Assembly: GCA_942491555.1 (NCBI GenBank)
Contig: CALOBN010000003.1
Span: forward strand, 186,001 to 250,000
Length of the DNA: 64,000 bases
Origin: Marinihelvus sp942491555
Lineage (GTDB): Bacteria; Pseudomonadota; Gammaproteobacteria; Xanthomonadales; SZUA-36
Direction of reading: 5' to 3'
Every line of letters begins with the position of its first letter. The first letter of the stretch is position 1. Below, piece after piece: positions 9,677 to 18,908 of the stretch. Below the pieces are notes generated by a model. That model was given only the letters and a program-made list of their open reading frames with translations, was not told where the DNA came from and did not search any database. The translations under genes and the position numbers were made by a program.

Positions 9677-10441
9677 TCAACGCCGGCGCGCGGCACGTTC
9701 GCGCTCCAGGTCATGTGCCGTGTCAATGCCCGGTGGGATGTGTTCAAGCGCCACCGCGATACGCACGCTCAGGCCCAACTCCATAAACCGGAGTTGTTCC
9801 AGGCGCTCTGCCTGCTCCAGAACCGAAGGTGGCGCTGCTGAGAACTGCTTTAAGGCGCGATAGCGATAGGCATATAAGCCTAGATGCCGGAAATAGGGTG
9901 CACCGCTGTGAAGCGCCTGGGTGCTGTCGGCAACACCCCGGCAATACGGGATGGCCGCCCGGCTGAAATACAGGGCCCGCCCTGCCCGGTCAAAGACCAC
10001 TTTGACGATATTCGGGTCGTCGATATCACGCGGGTCCTCAACAGGCCAACAAAGGGTCGCCACATCCGCCAATGGATCTTCAGCCAGCAATGATGCGACC
10101 TGTTGCAGACAAACCGCCGGCATGGCAGGTTCATCGCCTTGCAGATTCACAATAAGCTGCTCATCCGGCCAGTCCAGCTCCCCGGCAACTGCAGCAATAC
10201 GGTCACTACCACTGGCATGGTCGCGCGAGGTCATGACGCATTCGCCGCCAAAAGCCTCTACCGTTTCAAATATGCGCTGGTCGTCGGTTGCTACCACCAC
10301 CCGGGCTGCCGAAGATTGTTGCGCGGCAAGCCAGACATGCTCAATGACGGGTTTGCCGTCAAGTTCGAGCAACGGCTTTCCGGGCAACCGTTCGGAAGAA
10401 AATCTTGCTGGTATTACAATATTATACGTTTGATTTATCAT
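9677..10441 (-). CDS. kdsB: 3-deoxy-manno-octulosonate cytidylyltransferase
   Basis: A 254-residue CMP-Kdo synthetase that activates Kdo for transfer to lipid A. N-terminal nucleotide-binding signature IPARFSSERLPGKPL, then the NLQGDEP metal/nucleotide site, both typical of KdsB. Length matches E. coli KdsB (248). The gene begins 5 bases after the lpxK stop. The small Trm112-like gene often found between lpxK and kdsB is absent. Confidence 0.96.
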   Translation of the reverse strand: MINQTYNIVIPARFSSERLPGKPLLELDGKPVIEHVWLAAQQSSAARVVVATDDQRIFETVEAFGGECVMTSRDHASGSDRIAAVAGELDWPDEQLIVNLQGDEPAMPAVCLQQVASLLAEDPLADVATLCWPVEDPRDIDDPNIVKVVFDRAGRALYFSRAAIPYCRGVADSTQALHSGAPYFRHLGLYAYRYRALKQFSAAPPSVLEQAERLEQLRFMELGLSVRIAVALEHIPPGIDTAHDLERERAARRR

Positions 10442-10446
10442 GTATT

Positions 10447-11442
10447 TTATTGCTTAATTATCGCTTCGCTCAAGGCGAGGAATTCCTGCTCCCACTGCGG
10501 GTCAAGATCCGCCTCAACCTTGAGATACCAGGCATCATGCGGCTTAAGCGCCTGGCACTTAACTGCATCTTTTTCAGTCATCAATACGGGTCCCTTCAGA
10601 TCAGCAAAGTCCTGTTCGCGAAATTGATAGTGATCATCAAATGGCAGACAACGCGCCGGTTTTAATCCAAGAGACTCCAGTGTGTCAAAAAATCGTTGCG
10701 GGTTACCGGTGCCCGCCATGGCCGTTACGTGCTCAAACGCCGGATGATTCTGCAAACCGGCTGCGGGGAACTGCTCCGACCCATCAAGGCGCAAGACCTC
10801 AGTTGGCCGCAAAGTCATCCTGATAAAACGCCCAGGAAGACCTGCGGGTGTGCCTTCACCGTTTACCACGACGGCATCAACGGTTTCCAGGCGTGCAATT
10901 GGTTCACGAAGTGGACCAGCCGGTATGAGGTGGCCATTTCCAAAACCTCGCGCGCCATCAACGACACAGAACTCGAGGCGGCGCGGCAAAGACACGCGCT
11001 GCAAGCCATCATCGGCAATAACAACATCTGCTCCTTCGCTAAAAGCACGCTTGGCCGCTGCCTCCCGATCGGCATCAACATGCACCACCACGCCGCAACG
11101 GCGCGCGATCAGTACCGGCTCATCGCCACCCAGACTGGCCGGGGTCGATTCATCGACGCGCACCGCACCCCTGCCCGCCCGGCCATAACCGCGACTGACC
11201 ACCGCAACACGGTGTCCCGCAGCGGTTAGTAGTCCAGTCAGACGCATGACCAGCGGCGTCTTACCGGTACCGCCGGCGGTGATGTTACCCACGACAATAA
11301 TCGGCTTACCCTCAAGCTCAGGGTCGGCCTGGCCGCGACTGCGACGCCCGGAAGTTGAGCGATAGACTTGCTCCAGGGCCCTTAGCAGCAGGCCGGGTGG
11401 GCGGCCTCCGTACCAGATTTCCTGCAGCCGCTGAGCAATCAC
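10447..11442 (-). CDS. lpxK: tetraacyldisaccharide 4'-kinase
   Basis: A 331-residue LpxK, the inner-membrane kinase that phosphorylates the 4' position of the lipid A precursor. The Walker A loop GNITAGGTGKT spans residues 52-62, and ADVVIADDGLQ is the conserved catalytic segment. The N-terminus (LLLRALEQVYRS) is the membrane-associating part. It overlaps msbA by 4 bases. The order msbA-lpxK-kdsB joins lipid A synthesis and export in one transcript. Confidence 0.96.
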   Translation of the reverse strand: MIAQRLQEIWYGGRPPGLLLRALEQVYRSTSGRRSRGQADPELEGKPIIVVGNITAGGTGKTPLVMRLTGLLTAAGHRVAVVSRGYGRAGRGAVRVDESTPASLGGDEPVLIARRCGVVVHVDADREAAAKRAFSEGADVVIADDGLQRVSLPRRLEFCVVDGARGFGNGHLIPAGPLREPIARLETVDAVVVNGEGTPAGLPGRFIRMTLRPTEVLRLDGSEQFPAAGLQNHPAFEHVTAMAGTGNPQRFFDTLESLGLKPARCLPFDDHYQFREQDFADLKGPVLMTEKDAVKCQALKPHDAWYLKVEADLDPQWEQEFLALSEAIIKQ

Positions 11443-13304
11443 CCCCGGCTCTCATCAAACTGGTTTTGATAAAGATGCGCGTAGGCCTTGCCATAGGCGA
11501 GCAATTCTTCATGGGTACCGGACTCCACGATACGGCCCTCTTCCAGCACGATAACCTGGTCCGCGTTTTCAATGGTGGACAGGCGGTGCGCAATCACCAG
11601 CGTGGTGCGGTCTTTCATGACTTCTTCCAGCGCGTCCTGAATGGCGCGTTCTGACTCGGTATCCAGCGCCGAAGTTGCCTCATCCAGAATCAGGATCGGC
11701 GCGTCTTTTAACAAGGCCCGGGCAATGGCCAGGCGTTGTCGCTGACCGCCACTCAGGCGCATCCCATTCTCGCCGGCCAGGGTTTGCATGCCCTCAGGCA
11801 ATGCCTCGATAAAATCCAGTGCATAAGCATCTTTAGCCGCCTGACGTATTGCGCTCTCGTCCGCCCCGGAAAGGGCACCATAGGCAATATTGCCGGCCAC
11901 CGTATCGTTAAACAGCACGACATCCTGGCTGACCAGGGCAATCTGACGACGCAATGCCTCGAGGCGATAGTCACTGAGTTCCACGCCATCAATCGTGATG
12001 TGCCCTTCATAGTCGGTGTAGAACCGCGGGATCAAACTGGCCAGGGTGGTCTTGCCGCTGCCGGAGCGCCCCACCAGCGCTGTGACGCTGCCGGCCGGCA
12101 CCCGGAAACTGATGTCATTAAGGACCGGCACTTCGCCCTCTTCGGCGTTTCGGTAGCTGAAGCTGAGATTGCGGAACTCGATTTCACCATTAACCCGCTC
12201 CACCTCGTGAACCCCGGTATCGACCTCGCGTGGGCCATCAATCACCCGGAAGATACTCTCGGCGGCGGCAATGCCCTTTTGCACCTTGCTCTGGATACCC
12301 GTCAGGCGCTTAAGCGGCGGAATCGTTGCCATCATTGCGACGAGCAAGGAGGTGAATGTGCCGGCACTGATATCCGCCAGCATCGCCGGACGGCTGGAGA
12401 TAACCATCATGGTGACAATGGCAATGCCGGCCATGATCTGCACTGTCGTGGAGGAGATCATGTGCGTGGCGACCATGCGCAGGTGCAAACGGCGGTTTTG
12501 TTGATTGGCCAGCGCGAAACGCTGACGCTCCTCGGCCTGACCGGCAAAAACCTTGATCACCCGTTGCCCGATCACGACCTCTTCGGTCAGGTGGGCCACA
12601 TCCCCGAACGAGTTCTGTATCCGGTGGCTGATCTTGCGAAAACGGCGACTGACCACGGACACGATGAGGGCCACAATGGGCGCCAGGATAAACATGGTCA
12701 GGGTCAACTTGGGGCTCTGGTAAATCATCACGGCCAGCAGACTGACCACCAGCAGGATGTCGCGGATCGCCGAGATCACCGCCTCGGTCACCGCCGTCGC
12801 GACCTGCTCGCTGTTATAGGTCAGCTTGGAAATCAACTCACCGGCATTGAAGCGGTCAAAAAAGCGCGCCGGTTGGCCAAGGTAGGCGTCAAAAAGCTCG
12901 CTGCGCAGATCCGCAATGACGTGGCGCCCGGTCCATTCCATGCCATAGCTGGAAGCGAAATTACCCAGCGCACGCACCACGACCGTGATCATGATAATAC
13001 CTGCCAATATCAGGCCAAAATCTGAATCCTTGGCGCCAAAAACCCGGTCCACCAGCGGGTCAATGAGTTTGACGAAGACCGCCTGCATGCCCGCCTCAAC
13101 CGCGGCACCAAACACCCCAACACCAAACATGAACCAGTACGGGCGCGTGTAGCCCCATAGGCGCCGGTAAACAACACCGGGTTCGTACCCGGGTTGGTCC
13201 GCCGGCTCAGAAACCAGTCCGGCAACAGGCTCAGTAACGCCCGGTGCGTCCTGAACGTCCGCCTGGCTGGAATTCTGCCCGGGCTGCTGGCCGTGCTCAC
13301 CCAC
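11439..13304 (-). CDS. msbA: lipid A export ABC transporter, ATP-binding/permease MsbA
   Basis: A 621-residue half-transporter that flips core-lipid A across the inner membrane as a homodimer. Six-helix transmembrane domain (about residues 60-340), then the ATPase domain with Walker A GRSGSGKTT, signature LSGGQRQRLAIARAL and Walker B LILDEATSALD. It is about 40 residues longer than E. coli MsbA because of a polar N-terminal extension rich in Glu, Gln and Pro before RRLWGYTRPYWF. It follows exbD by one base and overlaps lpxK by four. Confidence 0.95.
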   Translation of the reverse strand: MGEHGQQPGQNSSQADVQDAPGVTEPVAGLVSEPADQPGYEPGVVYRRLWGYTRPYWFMFGVGVFGAAVEAGMQAVFVKLIDPLVDRVFGAKDSDFGLILAGIIMITVVVRALGNFASSYGMEWTGRHVIADLRSELFDAYLGQPARFFDRFNAGELISKLTYNSEQVATAVTEAVISAIRDILLVVSLLAVMIYQSPKLTLTMFILAPIVALIVSVVSRRFRKISHRIQNSFGDVAHLTEEVVIGQRVIKVFAGQAEERQRFALANQQNRRLHLRMVATHMISSTTVQIMAGIAIVTMMVISSRPAMLADISAGTFTSLLVAMMATIPPLKRLTGIQSKVQKGIAAAESIFRVIDGPREVDTGVHEVERVNGEIEFRNLSFSYRNAEEGEVPVLNDISFRVPAGSVTALVGRSGSGKTTLASLIPRFYTDYEGHITIDGVELSDYRLEALRRQIALVSQDVVLFNDTVAGNIAYGALSGADESAIRQAAKDAYALDFIEALPEGMQTLAGENGMRLSGGQRQRLAIARALLKDAPILILDEATSALDTESERAIQDALEEVMKDRTTLVIAHRLSTIENADQVIVLEEGRIVESGTHEELLAYGKAYAHLYQNQFDESRG

Positions 13305-13305
13305 G

Positions 13306-13728
13306 CTATTGTTCGTCGACCCGCTGGGTCGCTATGGACAAACGCGTGAAACCTAACTGACCGGTCACATCCATAACCGTGACCACATAATGATGCGGTG
13401 TTTGCGCATCCGCCCGAATCACCACTGGAATATTTCTCAGCTCGCCGGCCTGCCCGGCAAGCGCCGCGCGAATCGTCGCCGGTGCGCTGTCCACCAACTG
13501 CGTGTCATTCAGATAGATTCGCCCATCCGGGTCGATCACCAATTCCAGGCGGTCAGGGTCCTCCTGCGGGCGCGCCTCCGCCGAGGACTCGGGCAGGTCG
13601 ATTTTCAACGCAGCCTGCCGCTCAAAGGTGGTGCTGATCATGAAGAAAATCAGCAGGAGGAACACCACATCAATCAACGATGTGAGGTTGATCTCCGGGT
13701 CTTCCGCTGAAGAGACGCGTAATTTCAT
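13306..13728 (-). CDS. exbD: ExbD/TolR-family biopolymer transport protein
   Basis: A 140-residue protein with one N-terminal transmembrane helix (LIDVVFLLLIFFMISTTF) that carries the functional Asp of the ExbD/TolR family, and a periplasmic C-terminal domain. With ExbB it forms a proton-driven motor that energises outer-membrane processes. It overlaps exbB by 4 bases. Placement upstream of msbA-lpxK-kdsB rather than next to tonB or tol-pal genes leaves its client open: TonB-dependent uptake or envelope assembly. Confidence 0.92.
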   Translation of the reverse strand: MKLRVSSAEDPEINLTSLIDVVFLLLIFFMISTTFERQAALKIDLPESSAEARPQEDPDRLELVIDPDGRIYLNDTQLVDSAPATIRAALAGQAGELRNIPVVIRADAQTPHHYVVTVMDVTGQLGFTRLSIATQRVDEQ

Positions 13729-14360
13729 TCGCTTTTGTCGGAACGTGCCTTGACCAGCGTGCCACGCTCGATGGCGCCGATAAGACTAATGGCCTGCTCC
13801 TCCATCGAAACCACATAGCTCTCGACCACGCCTTTGAAGTAACGGAAAAAGAAGTAGCTTGGGATGGCGACTGTCAGACCCGCCGCCGTGGTAATCAATG
13901 CCTCGGAAATACCGCCAGCCAGTTCATTGGGGTTGCCCACGCCAGCTACCATGATGGCCGAGAAAACCCGGATCATGCCAATCACGGTGCCCAGCAAGCC
14001 CAGCAGAGGCGTGACGCCTGCGATGGTACCCAGGGTGTTGAGAAATCGCTCGAGCTCGTGCACCACGTGCCGGCCGGTATCCTCAACGGCTTCCTTGATA
14101 ACGTCGCGGGATCGATGGCGATTGGCCAGCGCTGCGGCCAGCACCTTGCCAAGCGCCGATCCGGAACGCAATTTGTTCAGGTGCTCAAGGTCGAGTTCAT
14201 CGGCAGCGGCCCAGGCCTCAACCTGGTAACCAACATCCGTCGGAATTACATTGCTCCGGCGCAGTGTCCAGAACCGCTCGATGACAATGGCGAGCGCAAC
14301 TACGGAACAAAGGACGATGGGAAACATCATCCAACCACCCGCCAGCAGGATTTCCAACAT
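13725..14360 (-). CDS. exbB: MotA/TolQ/ExbB proton channel family protein
   Basis: A 211-residue protein with three transmembrane segments: residues about 10-28 (MMFPIVLCSVVALAIVIERF), 110-135 (LGTIAGVTPLLGLLGTVIGM) and 148-175. The middle of the sequence has the conserved TPLLGLLGTVIGMI and TTAAGLTVAIPSYFFF motifs of ExbB/TolQ channels. It is the first gene of the exbB-exbD-msbA-lpxK-kdsB run. The 154 bases upstream, to the comEC stop, may hold the promoter; I see no clear one. Confidence 0.93.
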   Translation of the reverse strand: MLEILLAGGWMMFPIVLCSVVALAIVIERFWTLRRSNVIPTDVGYQVEAWAAADELDLEHLNKLRSGSALGKVLAAALANRHRSRDVIKEAVEDTGRHVVHELERFLNTLGTIAGVTPLLGLLGTVIGMIRVFSAIMVAGVGNPNELAGGISEALITTAAGLTVAIPSYFFFRYFKGVVESYVVSMEEQAISLIGAIERGTLVKARSDKSE

Positions 14361-14514
14361 GCGGACTCACTCCTATGAATCAGAGGTCTTATGACTATGC
14401 TGCGCATGATACCGAAAAGCATCGCGCGGGGGTGAGTTGGACTGCCAGTCCGGCACCTGGCTCATCTGTGCCAGGGGCTGGAGCAAACCTGCCAACACCG
14501 GCGCATGAGCCTAT

Positions 14515-16800
14515 TCAGGGACACTGTCTTGCCGCCGACCAACGCCAGAAAGCAGGCCTGACACGTCGGGCGGACGCCGCTTGCCGGCTGCCGTCCTCGC
14601 GAAAAGTGACGCGCATTGCACCACACGCTGCGGTTGTGGCCAATGGCACCCGCCAGCTCTCATAACGGTTCACAACCTCCGCATGGGGAAATACGAAGCG
14701 GTTACCAAAGCCGGTGGCGGCCCATGCGGACTGTGGTTGCGCCCAGTTCAGGAATGTCTCACTACTCGAGCTCTTGCTGCCATGGTGCGGTGCCAGTACA
14801 AGATCGAATGGCGGCCTCTCCTCGAAAGCCAGGCGCCGTTCGACCAGATGGCTGATGTCGCCAGGCAGCAGTACGCTGCCGCTCGCAGAAGTCACCGCCA
14901 GCACACAGGAACTGTCGTTACCCCGGTAAGGAAGCCAGCGGCCAGGATGCAGAACTTCAAATTCAACACCGTCCCATTGCCACCGCCTCTGCGTGTTACA
15001 AGCCGCCATGTTCTCCGCCCTCTCCGGCAAGGAACCCAGCAACGCGGTGCCGGACCACGCCCGCTGCAAAGTACGCCATCCTCCGGCATGGTCAAGGTCA
15101 CCATGGCTGACCAGCAACAGATCGGGCGGACGCCGCCGAAGCTGCCTGGCCGCGGGCAGGATCACGCTTTGTGCCAGATCCCATTGCCCGGGAAGTCCCG
15201 GACCGCTGTCGATCAGCGCCAGGCGATGCTGAGTCTGTAAAAACGCGGCCTGACCCTGCCCCACATCCAGCAACTCAAGACGAAATTCCCCGTCGGATAA
15301 GTCATTGCCGGCCGGCAAGAGCAGCGGTAGCAGCAGGACCAAGCCAAAACGACGCACAGCAAACGCAGCTGGCAAGAGAATCAGAATACCGCCGAGCAGG
15401 GCCAGAATCAGGGCCAGGGGAGACGGACGCCGGGTACGCCAGGCCAGTGCCTCCAGCTGACTGCTGACAACCACCAGCGCTGTTTCCAGCCAGTCTGCCG
15501 AACGTTCCGCCATGGACGCGACCAACTCAGCAGCCAGGCTATCGGAAGGCAGCCCCAGTAAAGCCAGAAGCACCAACGGAAGGGTGATCAGGCTGACCCA
15601 GGGAATGGCCAGAAGGTTTACCACGAAAGCACTGAGGGTGGCCCACTGAAACCAGCCAAGCACCAGTGGCAGCAGCACTACGCCAACGGCTACCTGCGCC
15701 CGAATCAGCGCACCGACACGACCCGGCAAGGGCTGGCGCCCCTGGAACTGATACAACAACACCGCTACGGCACCAAATGACAACCAGAAACCGGCTTGCA
15801 GAATGGCCAGGGGGTCGAGCAGCAGAACCACGGCCAACGCTATACCCCAGGCCTGCCAGGGGTCGGTCTTGCGGCGTAACAGAAACGCAAAGGCTGCGAC
15901 ACTCAGCATGATCAGAGCCCTTCGCGGTGAGGTGCCAAACCCGGCCAGAGCCGCATAAACCAGCGCCGCCAGCAGCCCCGGCACCACCGCGAGGCGCTGA
16001 GCGGGCCACAGTCCGCTGCGCCAGCCTGCCAGGCCCAGCACAAGGCGGCTGAGCCAAAAGCCGAACATCGCGACCAGGCCGACGTGCAAACCCGAAATCG
16101 CCAGCAGATGCCCTGTACCGGTGCCGCGCATGGCCTCTCTCAATTCCGGCGACAACTGGCTCCGGTCACCGATACCCAGGGCGAGCACAAGACCCGTTCC
16201 CGGCAAGCCACCCAGCCGCGCCAGCAGCCTGTCTTTTACAGTCTCGCGCCAGCGCCCGACGGGATGCCCGCGGGCGGCTGCAAGACGACGGCTGGCATCT
16301 CCTTTGACGGTACCCAGACCATGAATCCGCCCGGCAAACCACGTCCGCTCCCGGTCAGGACCGCTGAAGTTCAATCGTGACCGGGGTGGAGTAAGCCGCA
16401 TGGGCAACTGCCAATACTCGCCGACCCGCGGACTCACCGGCGGATCCGTCCAACGAACCTCGATCCGGCGTTCGCCTGCACCCCAGGGACCGGACTGCGC
16501 ATCGAAAACAAAACTCACCCTGTCTCCAGGCCGGTATGGCAGAGACACTACCTGACCGGTTATCGGACTTTGCGCAAAGGGCCCGCCCAGTCGTTGTTGC
16601 AAGCCATGCTGTACATGCCAGGCCGCGATGGCGCTCACGCCGAGGCCCAGGGCCAGTAACCGGCCCATCCGGATCTTTTGCAATACGACAAGGCACAACG
16701 CCGTTATACCCAGCAGCAGCAAAGCCAGGTATCCGGGCGTGGGCCCGGTCAGTGCGATGGGCCAGGACAGCCCCAGAATAATGACGGGCAGTGGTGACAC
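14515..16800 (-). CDS. comEC: DNA internalisation-related competence protein ComEC/Rec2
   Basis: A 761-residue polytopic membrane protein. The order is typical: N-terminal helices and OB-like DUF4131 region, the Competence domain (TGHLLAISGLHVGLVAMFGF, near residue 231) and a C-terminal metallo-beta-lactamase-like domain with VSHGDLDHAGGW near residue 563. ComEC forms the inner-membrane channel for single-stranded DNA in natural transformation. It starts with GTG behind a GGAAGG. Presence alone does not prove competence; no pilus genes are nearby. Confidence 0.94.
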   Translation of the reverse strand: MSPLPVIILGLSWPIALTGPTPGYLALLLLGITALCLVVLQKIRMGRLLALGLGVSAIAAWHVQHGLQQRLGGPFAQSPITGQVVSLPYRPGDRVSFVFDAQSGPWGAGERRIEVRWTDPPVSPRVGEYWQLPMRLTPPRSRLNFSGPDRERTWFAGRIHGLGTVKGDASRRLAAARGHPVGRWRETVKDRLLARLGGLPGTGLVLALGIGDRSQLSPELREAMRGTGTGHLLAISGLHVGLVAMFGFWLSRLVLGLAGWRSGLWPAQRLAVVPGLLAALVYAALAGFGTSPRRALIMLSVAAFAFLLRRKTDPWQAWGIALAVVLLLDPLAILQAGFWLSFGAVAVLLYQFQGRQPLPGRVGALIRAQVAVGVVLLPLVLGWFQWATLSAFVVNLLAIPWVSLITLPLVLLALLGLPSDSLAAELVASMAERSADWLETALVVVSSQLEALAWRTRRPSPLALILALLGGILILLPAAFAVRRFGLVLLLPLLLPAGNDLSDGEFRLELLDVGQGQAAFLQTQHRLALIDSGPGLPGQWDLAQSVILPAARQLRRRPPDLLLVSHGDLDHAGGWRTLQRAWSGTALLGSLPERAENMAACNTQRRWQWDGVEFEVLHPGRWLPYRGNDSSCVLAVTSASGSVLLPGDISHLVERRLAFEERPPFDLVLAPHHGSKSSSSETFLNWAQPQSAWAATGFGNRFVFPHAEVVNRYESWRVPLATTAACGAMRVTFREDGSRQAASARRVRPAFWRWSAARQCP

Positions 16801-16862
16801 TGCCTTCCCCCGGAATTACAGGCAGCGCATGCGGCGCCCGCAATTACTATACGCGCAGCTGC

Positions 16863-17570
16863 TTACGCCTCCAGCGGGTGCAATCTGCCATTGCGAAGTA
16901 CCAGCTGGCGATCCATTCGCGCAGCCAGTCGGGGGTCGTGGGTGACGAGCACCAGGCTCGTCTCCATTTCGCGATTCAGTTCAAGAAGCAGTTCGAAGAC
17001 GCGTTCAGCGGTGTCTTCATCAAGATTGCCGGTCGGCTCATCACCCAGCAAGCAGGCCGGTTCGCCGACCAGGGCACGCGCTACGGCGGCGCGCTGGCGC
17101 TCTCCACCGGATAATTCACCCGGCTTGTGATCGGTGCGCTCGGCCATGCCAACCCGGCCGAGCATGGCCCGGGCGCGACGCTCCGCCTCAACCACACTTT
17201 CGCCGCGAATCATCAGGGGTATGGCAACATTCTCCAGCGCCGTGAATTCAGGTAGCAGGTGATGAAACTGGTATACAAAACCCAGATCGCGGTTACGCAG
17301 ATCGGCGCGGCCCTTTTCTGTCATACCCCAGAGATCTTCACCCTGTACCGCAACAGCGCCCGCATCAGGCTGATCCAGCCCGCCCAGAATATGCAACAAG
17401 GTGCTTTTTCCGGCACCGGAAGCGCCCACAATGGCGACCGAGTCACCCCGCGGAACGACCAGCCCGACCTCGCGTAAAACGTGAATTTCTTTCGGCCCCT
17501 GGCGAAAGGTTTTTGAAACGCCCGCGGCTTCGATCACGTTAAGCGGTCGTTTTGCGCTTGCGTCACTCAT
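16863..17570 (-). CDS. lolD: lipoprotein-releasing ABC transporter ATP-binding protein LolD
   Basis: About 235 residues from the ATG at 17570, which overlaps the lolC stop by 8 bases; the open frame reaches 17606. Walker A GASGAGKST, signature LSGGERQRAAVARAL and Walker B CLLGDEPTGNLD are all present, and YQFHHLLPEFTALENV is the MacB/LolD-type Q-loop region. LolD powers extraction of outer-membrane lipoproteins from the inner membrane for LolA. The next gene leftward is comEC, with no lolE between. Confidence 0.95.
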   Translation of the reverse strand: MSDASAKRPLNVIEAAGVSKTFRQGPKEIHVLREVGLVVPRGDSVAIVGASGAGKSTLLHILGGLDQPDAGAVAVQGEDLWGMTEKGRADLRNRDLGFVYQFHHLLPEFTALENVAIPLMIRGESVVEAERRARAMLGRVGMAERTDHKPGELSGGERQRAAVARALVGEPACLLGDEPTGNLDEDTAERVFELLLELNREMETSLVLVTHDPRLAARMDRQLVLRNGRLHPLEA

Positions 17571-18810
17571 AGCGCAAAGCCTCCGCCGGCGCCGTGCGGG
17601 AAGCACGCCAGGCTGGATAAAGTGTCGACAACAGCCCCATGGTCAAAGACATGGCCGCAAATTTGATTACATCGTCGCTGCGCAGGTCAGAAGGAAGCTC
17701 GGTGAGGTAGTAAATGTCGCCAGGAAACAGCGCGAAACCAAACAATTTTTCCAGGAATGGCACCACGTAACCGATATTCAGGGCCAGGCCGATACCGCCC
17801 ACCACGCCAAGCAGGGTTCCGATCACCCCAATTAATGAGCCCTGCACGATGAACACGCGCATGATCGTGCCGGCGCGCGCGCCCATGGTTTTGAGAATTG
17901 CGATATCACTTTGTTTATCGGTCACCACCATGACCAACATGGAAATAATATTGAAGGCGGCAACCGCGATGATCAGCGACATGATCACCCACATCACGGT
18001 CTTTTCCGTGCGCACAGCCTGAAACAGGTTGCCGCGCTCCTGGGTCCAGTCGCGGACCCGGTACACACCTTCCAGCTCATCGGAGATCGCCTGGGCGACC
18101 ATCCAGGCCCGGTTCATGTCCTGCACCTGCAGGCGAATGCCTCCCACAGAGCCGAAGGGCATACGCAACAGGCGCGCTGCATCGGCATGGTGGATCACGG
18201 CCAGCGCCGTATCGTTTTCAAACTCACCGAACTCGAAGGCCCCAAGCACCGTAAAGCGTTTCATTTGCGGGTTCGCGCCAAACGGACCCGCTTTAAGCTG
18301 TGGCGCAATCACGGTGACCTTGTCGCCCATCCCTACGCGCAATTGCGCGGCAAGGCCGGTACCCAGGATGATGCCGTATTCGCCGGGCACCAGGTCGTTC
18401 AGACTGCCAGCCAGCATTTTGTCTTCAATCTCCGACACCCGTGCCTCGTGCTCCGGGTCAACACCGCGGATAAAAGCGCCGGTGGACTCGCGGCCTTGCA
18501 ACCACACGCCCTGCTCGATAAAGGGAGCGGCAGCGATCACATCATTGCGGGCTTCAGCCCTGGGAATGAGTTCTTGCCAGTCGGTCATCGGCTGACCGAT
18601 TGGCTGGATGGTGACATGCGAAATCGCACCCAGAATGCGCAGTCGCAGTTCTTTCTCAAAACCGTTCATAACGGAGATCACCGTGATCAGCGCCGTGACC
18701 CCAAGCGCAATCCCCATAATGGAGATCAGCGAGATGAAGGATATGAAGTGGTTTTGTCGCTTGGCCTTGAGATAACGCAGGCCAATGAAGACAGACAGCG
18801 GTTTATACAT
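17563..18810 (-). CDS. lolC: lipoprotein-releasing ABC transporter permease (LolC/LolE/LolF family)
   Basis: A 415-residue inner-membrane permease with the LolC/E topology: one N-terminal helix (FISFISLISIMGIALGVTAL), a large periplasmic MacB-like domain (about residues 45-265) and three C-terminal helices. It starts FIGLRYLKAKRQNHFISFIS, as in LolC/LolE. With LolD it removes lipoproteins from the inner membrane. Only one permease gene is present at this locus, so it may act as a homodimeric LolF-type protein, or a second permease is elsewhere. Confidence 0.93.
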   Translation of the reverse strand: MYKPLSVFIGLRYLKAKRQNHFISFISLISIMGIALGVTALITVISVMNGFEKELRLRILGAISHVTIQPIGQPMTDWQELIPRAEARNDVIAAAPFIEQGVWLQGRESTGAFIRGVDPEHEARVSEIEDKMLAGSLNDLVPGEYGIILGTGLAAQLRVGMGDKVTVIAPQLKAGPFGANPQMKRFTVLGAFEFGEFENDTALAVIHHADAARLLRMPFGSVGGIRLQVQDMNRAWMVAQAISDELEGVYRVRDWTQERGNLFQAVRTEKTVMWVIMSLIIAVAAFNIISMLVMVVTDKQSDIAILKTMGARAGTIMRVFIVQGSLIGVIGTLLGVVGGIGLALNIGYVVPFLEKLFGFALFPGDIYYLTELPSDLRSDDVIKFAAMSLTMGLLSTLYPAWRASRTAPAEALRYE

Positions 18811-18908
18811 AGGTGTATTACATCACAGGGAATCAGCAGCGACCACAGGCCTTGGTAGCCAGCCAGGTAGGAAAGTTCCCCGGGTTTCGAGCCGGGCCTT
18901 CCCCTGCC

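Noticed and set aside
11736..13025. 429-codon open frame opposite msbA
   Set aside because: Antisense to a complete ABC transporter; no motif or start signal.
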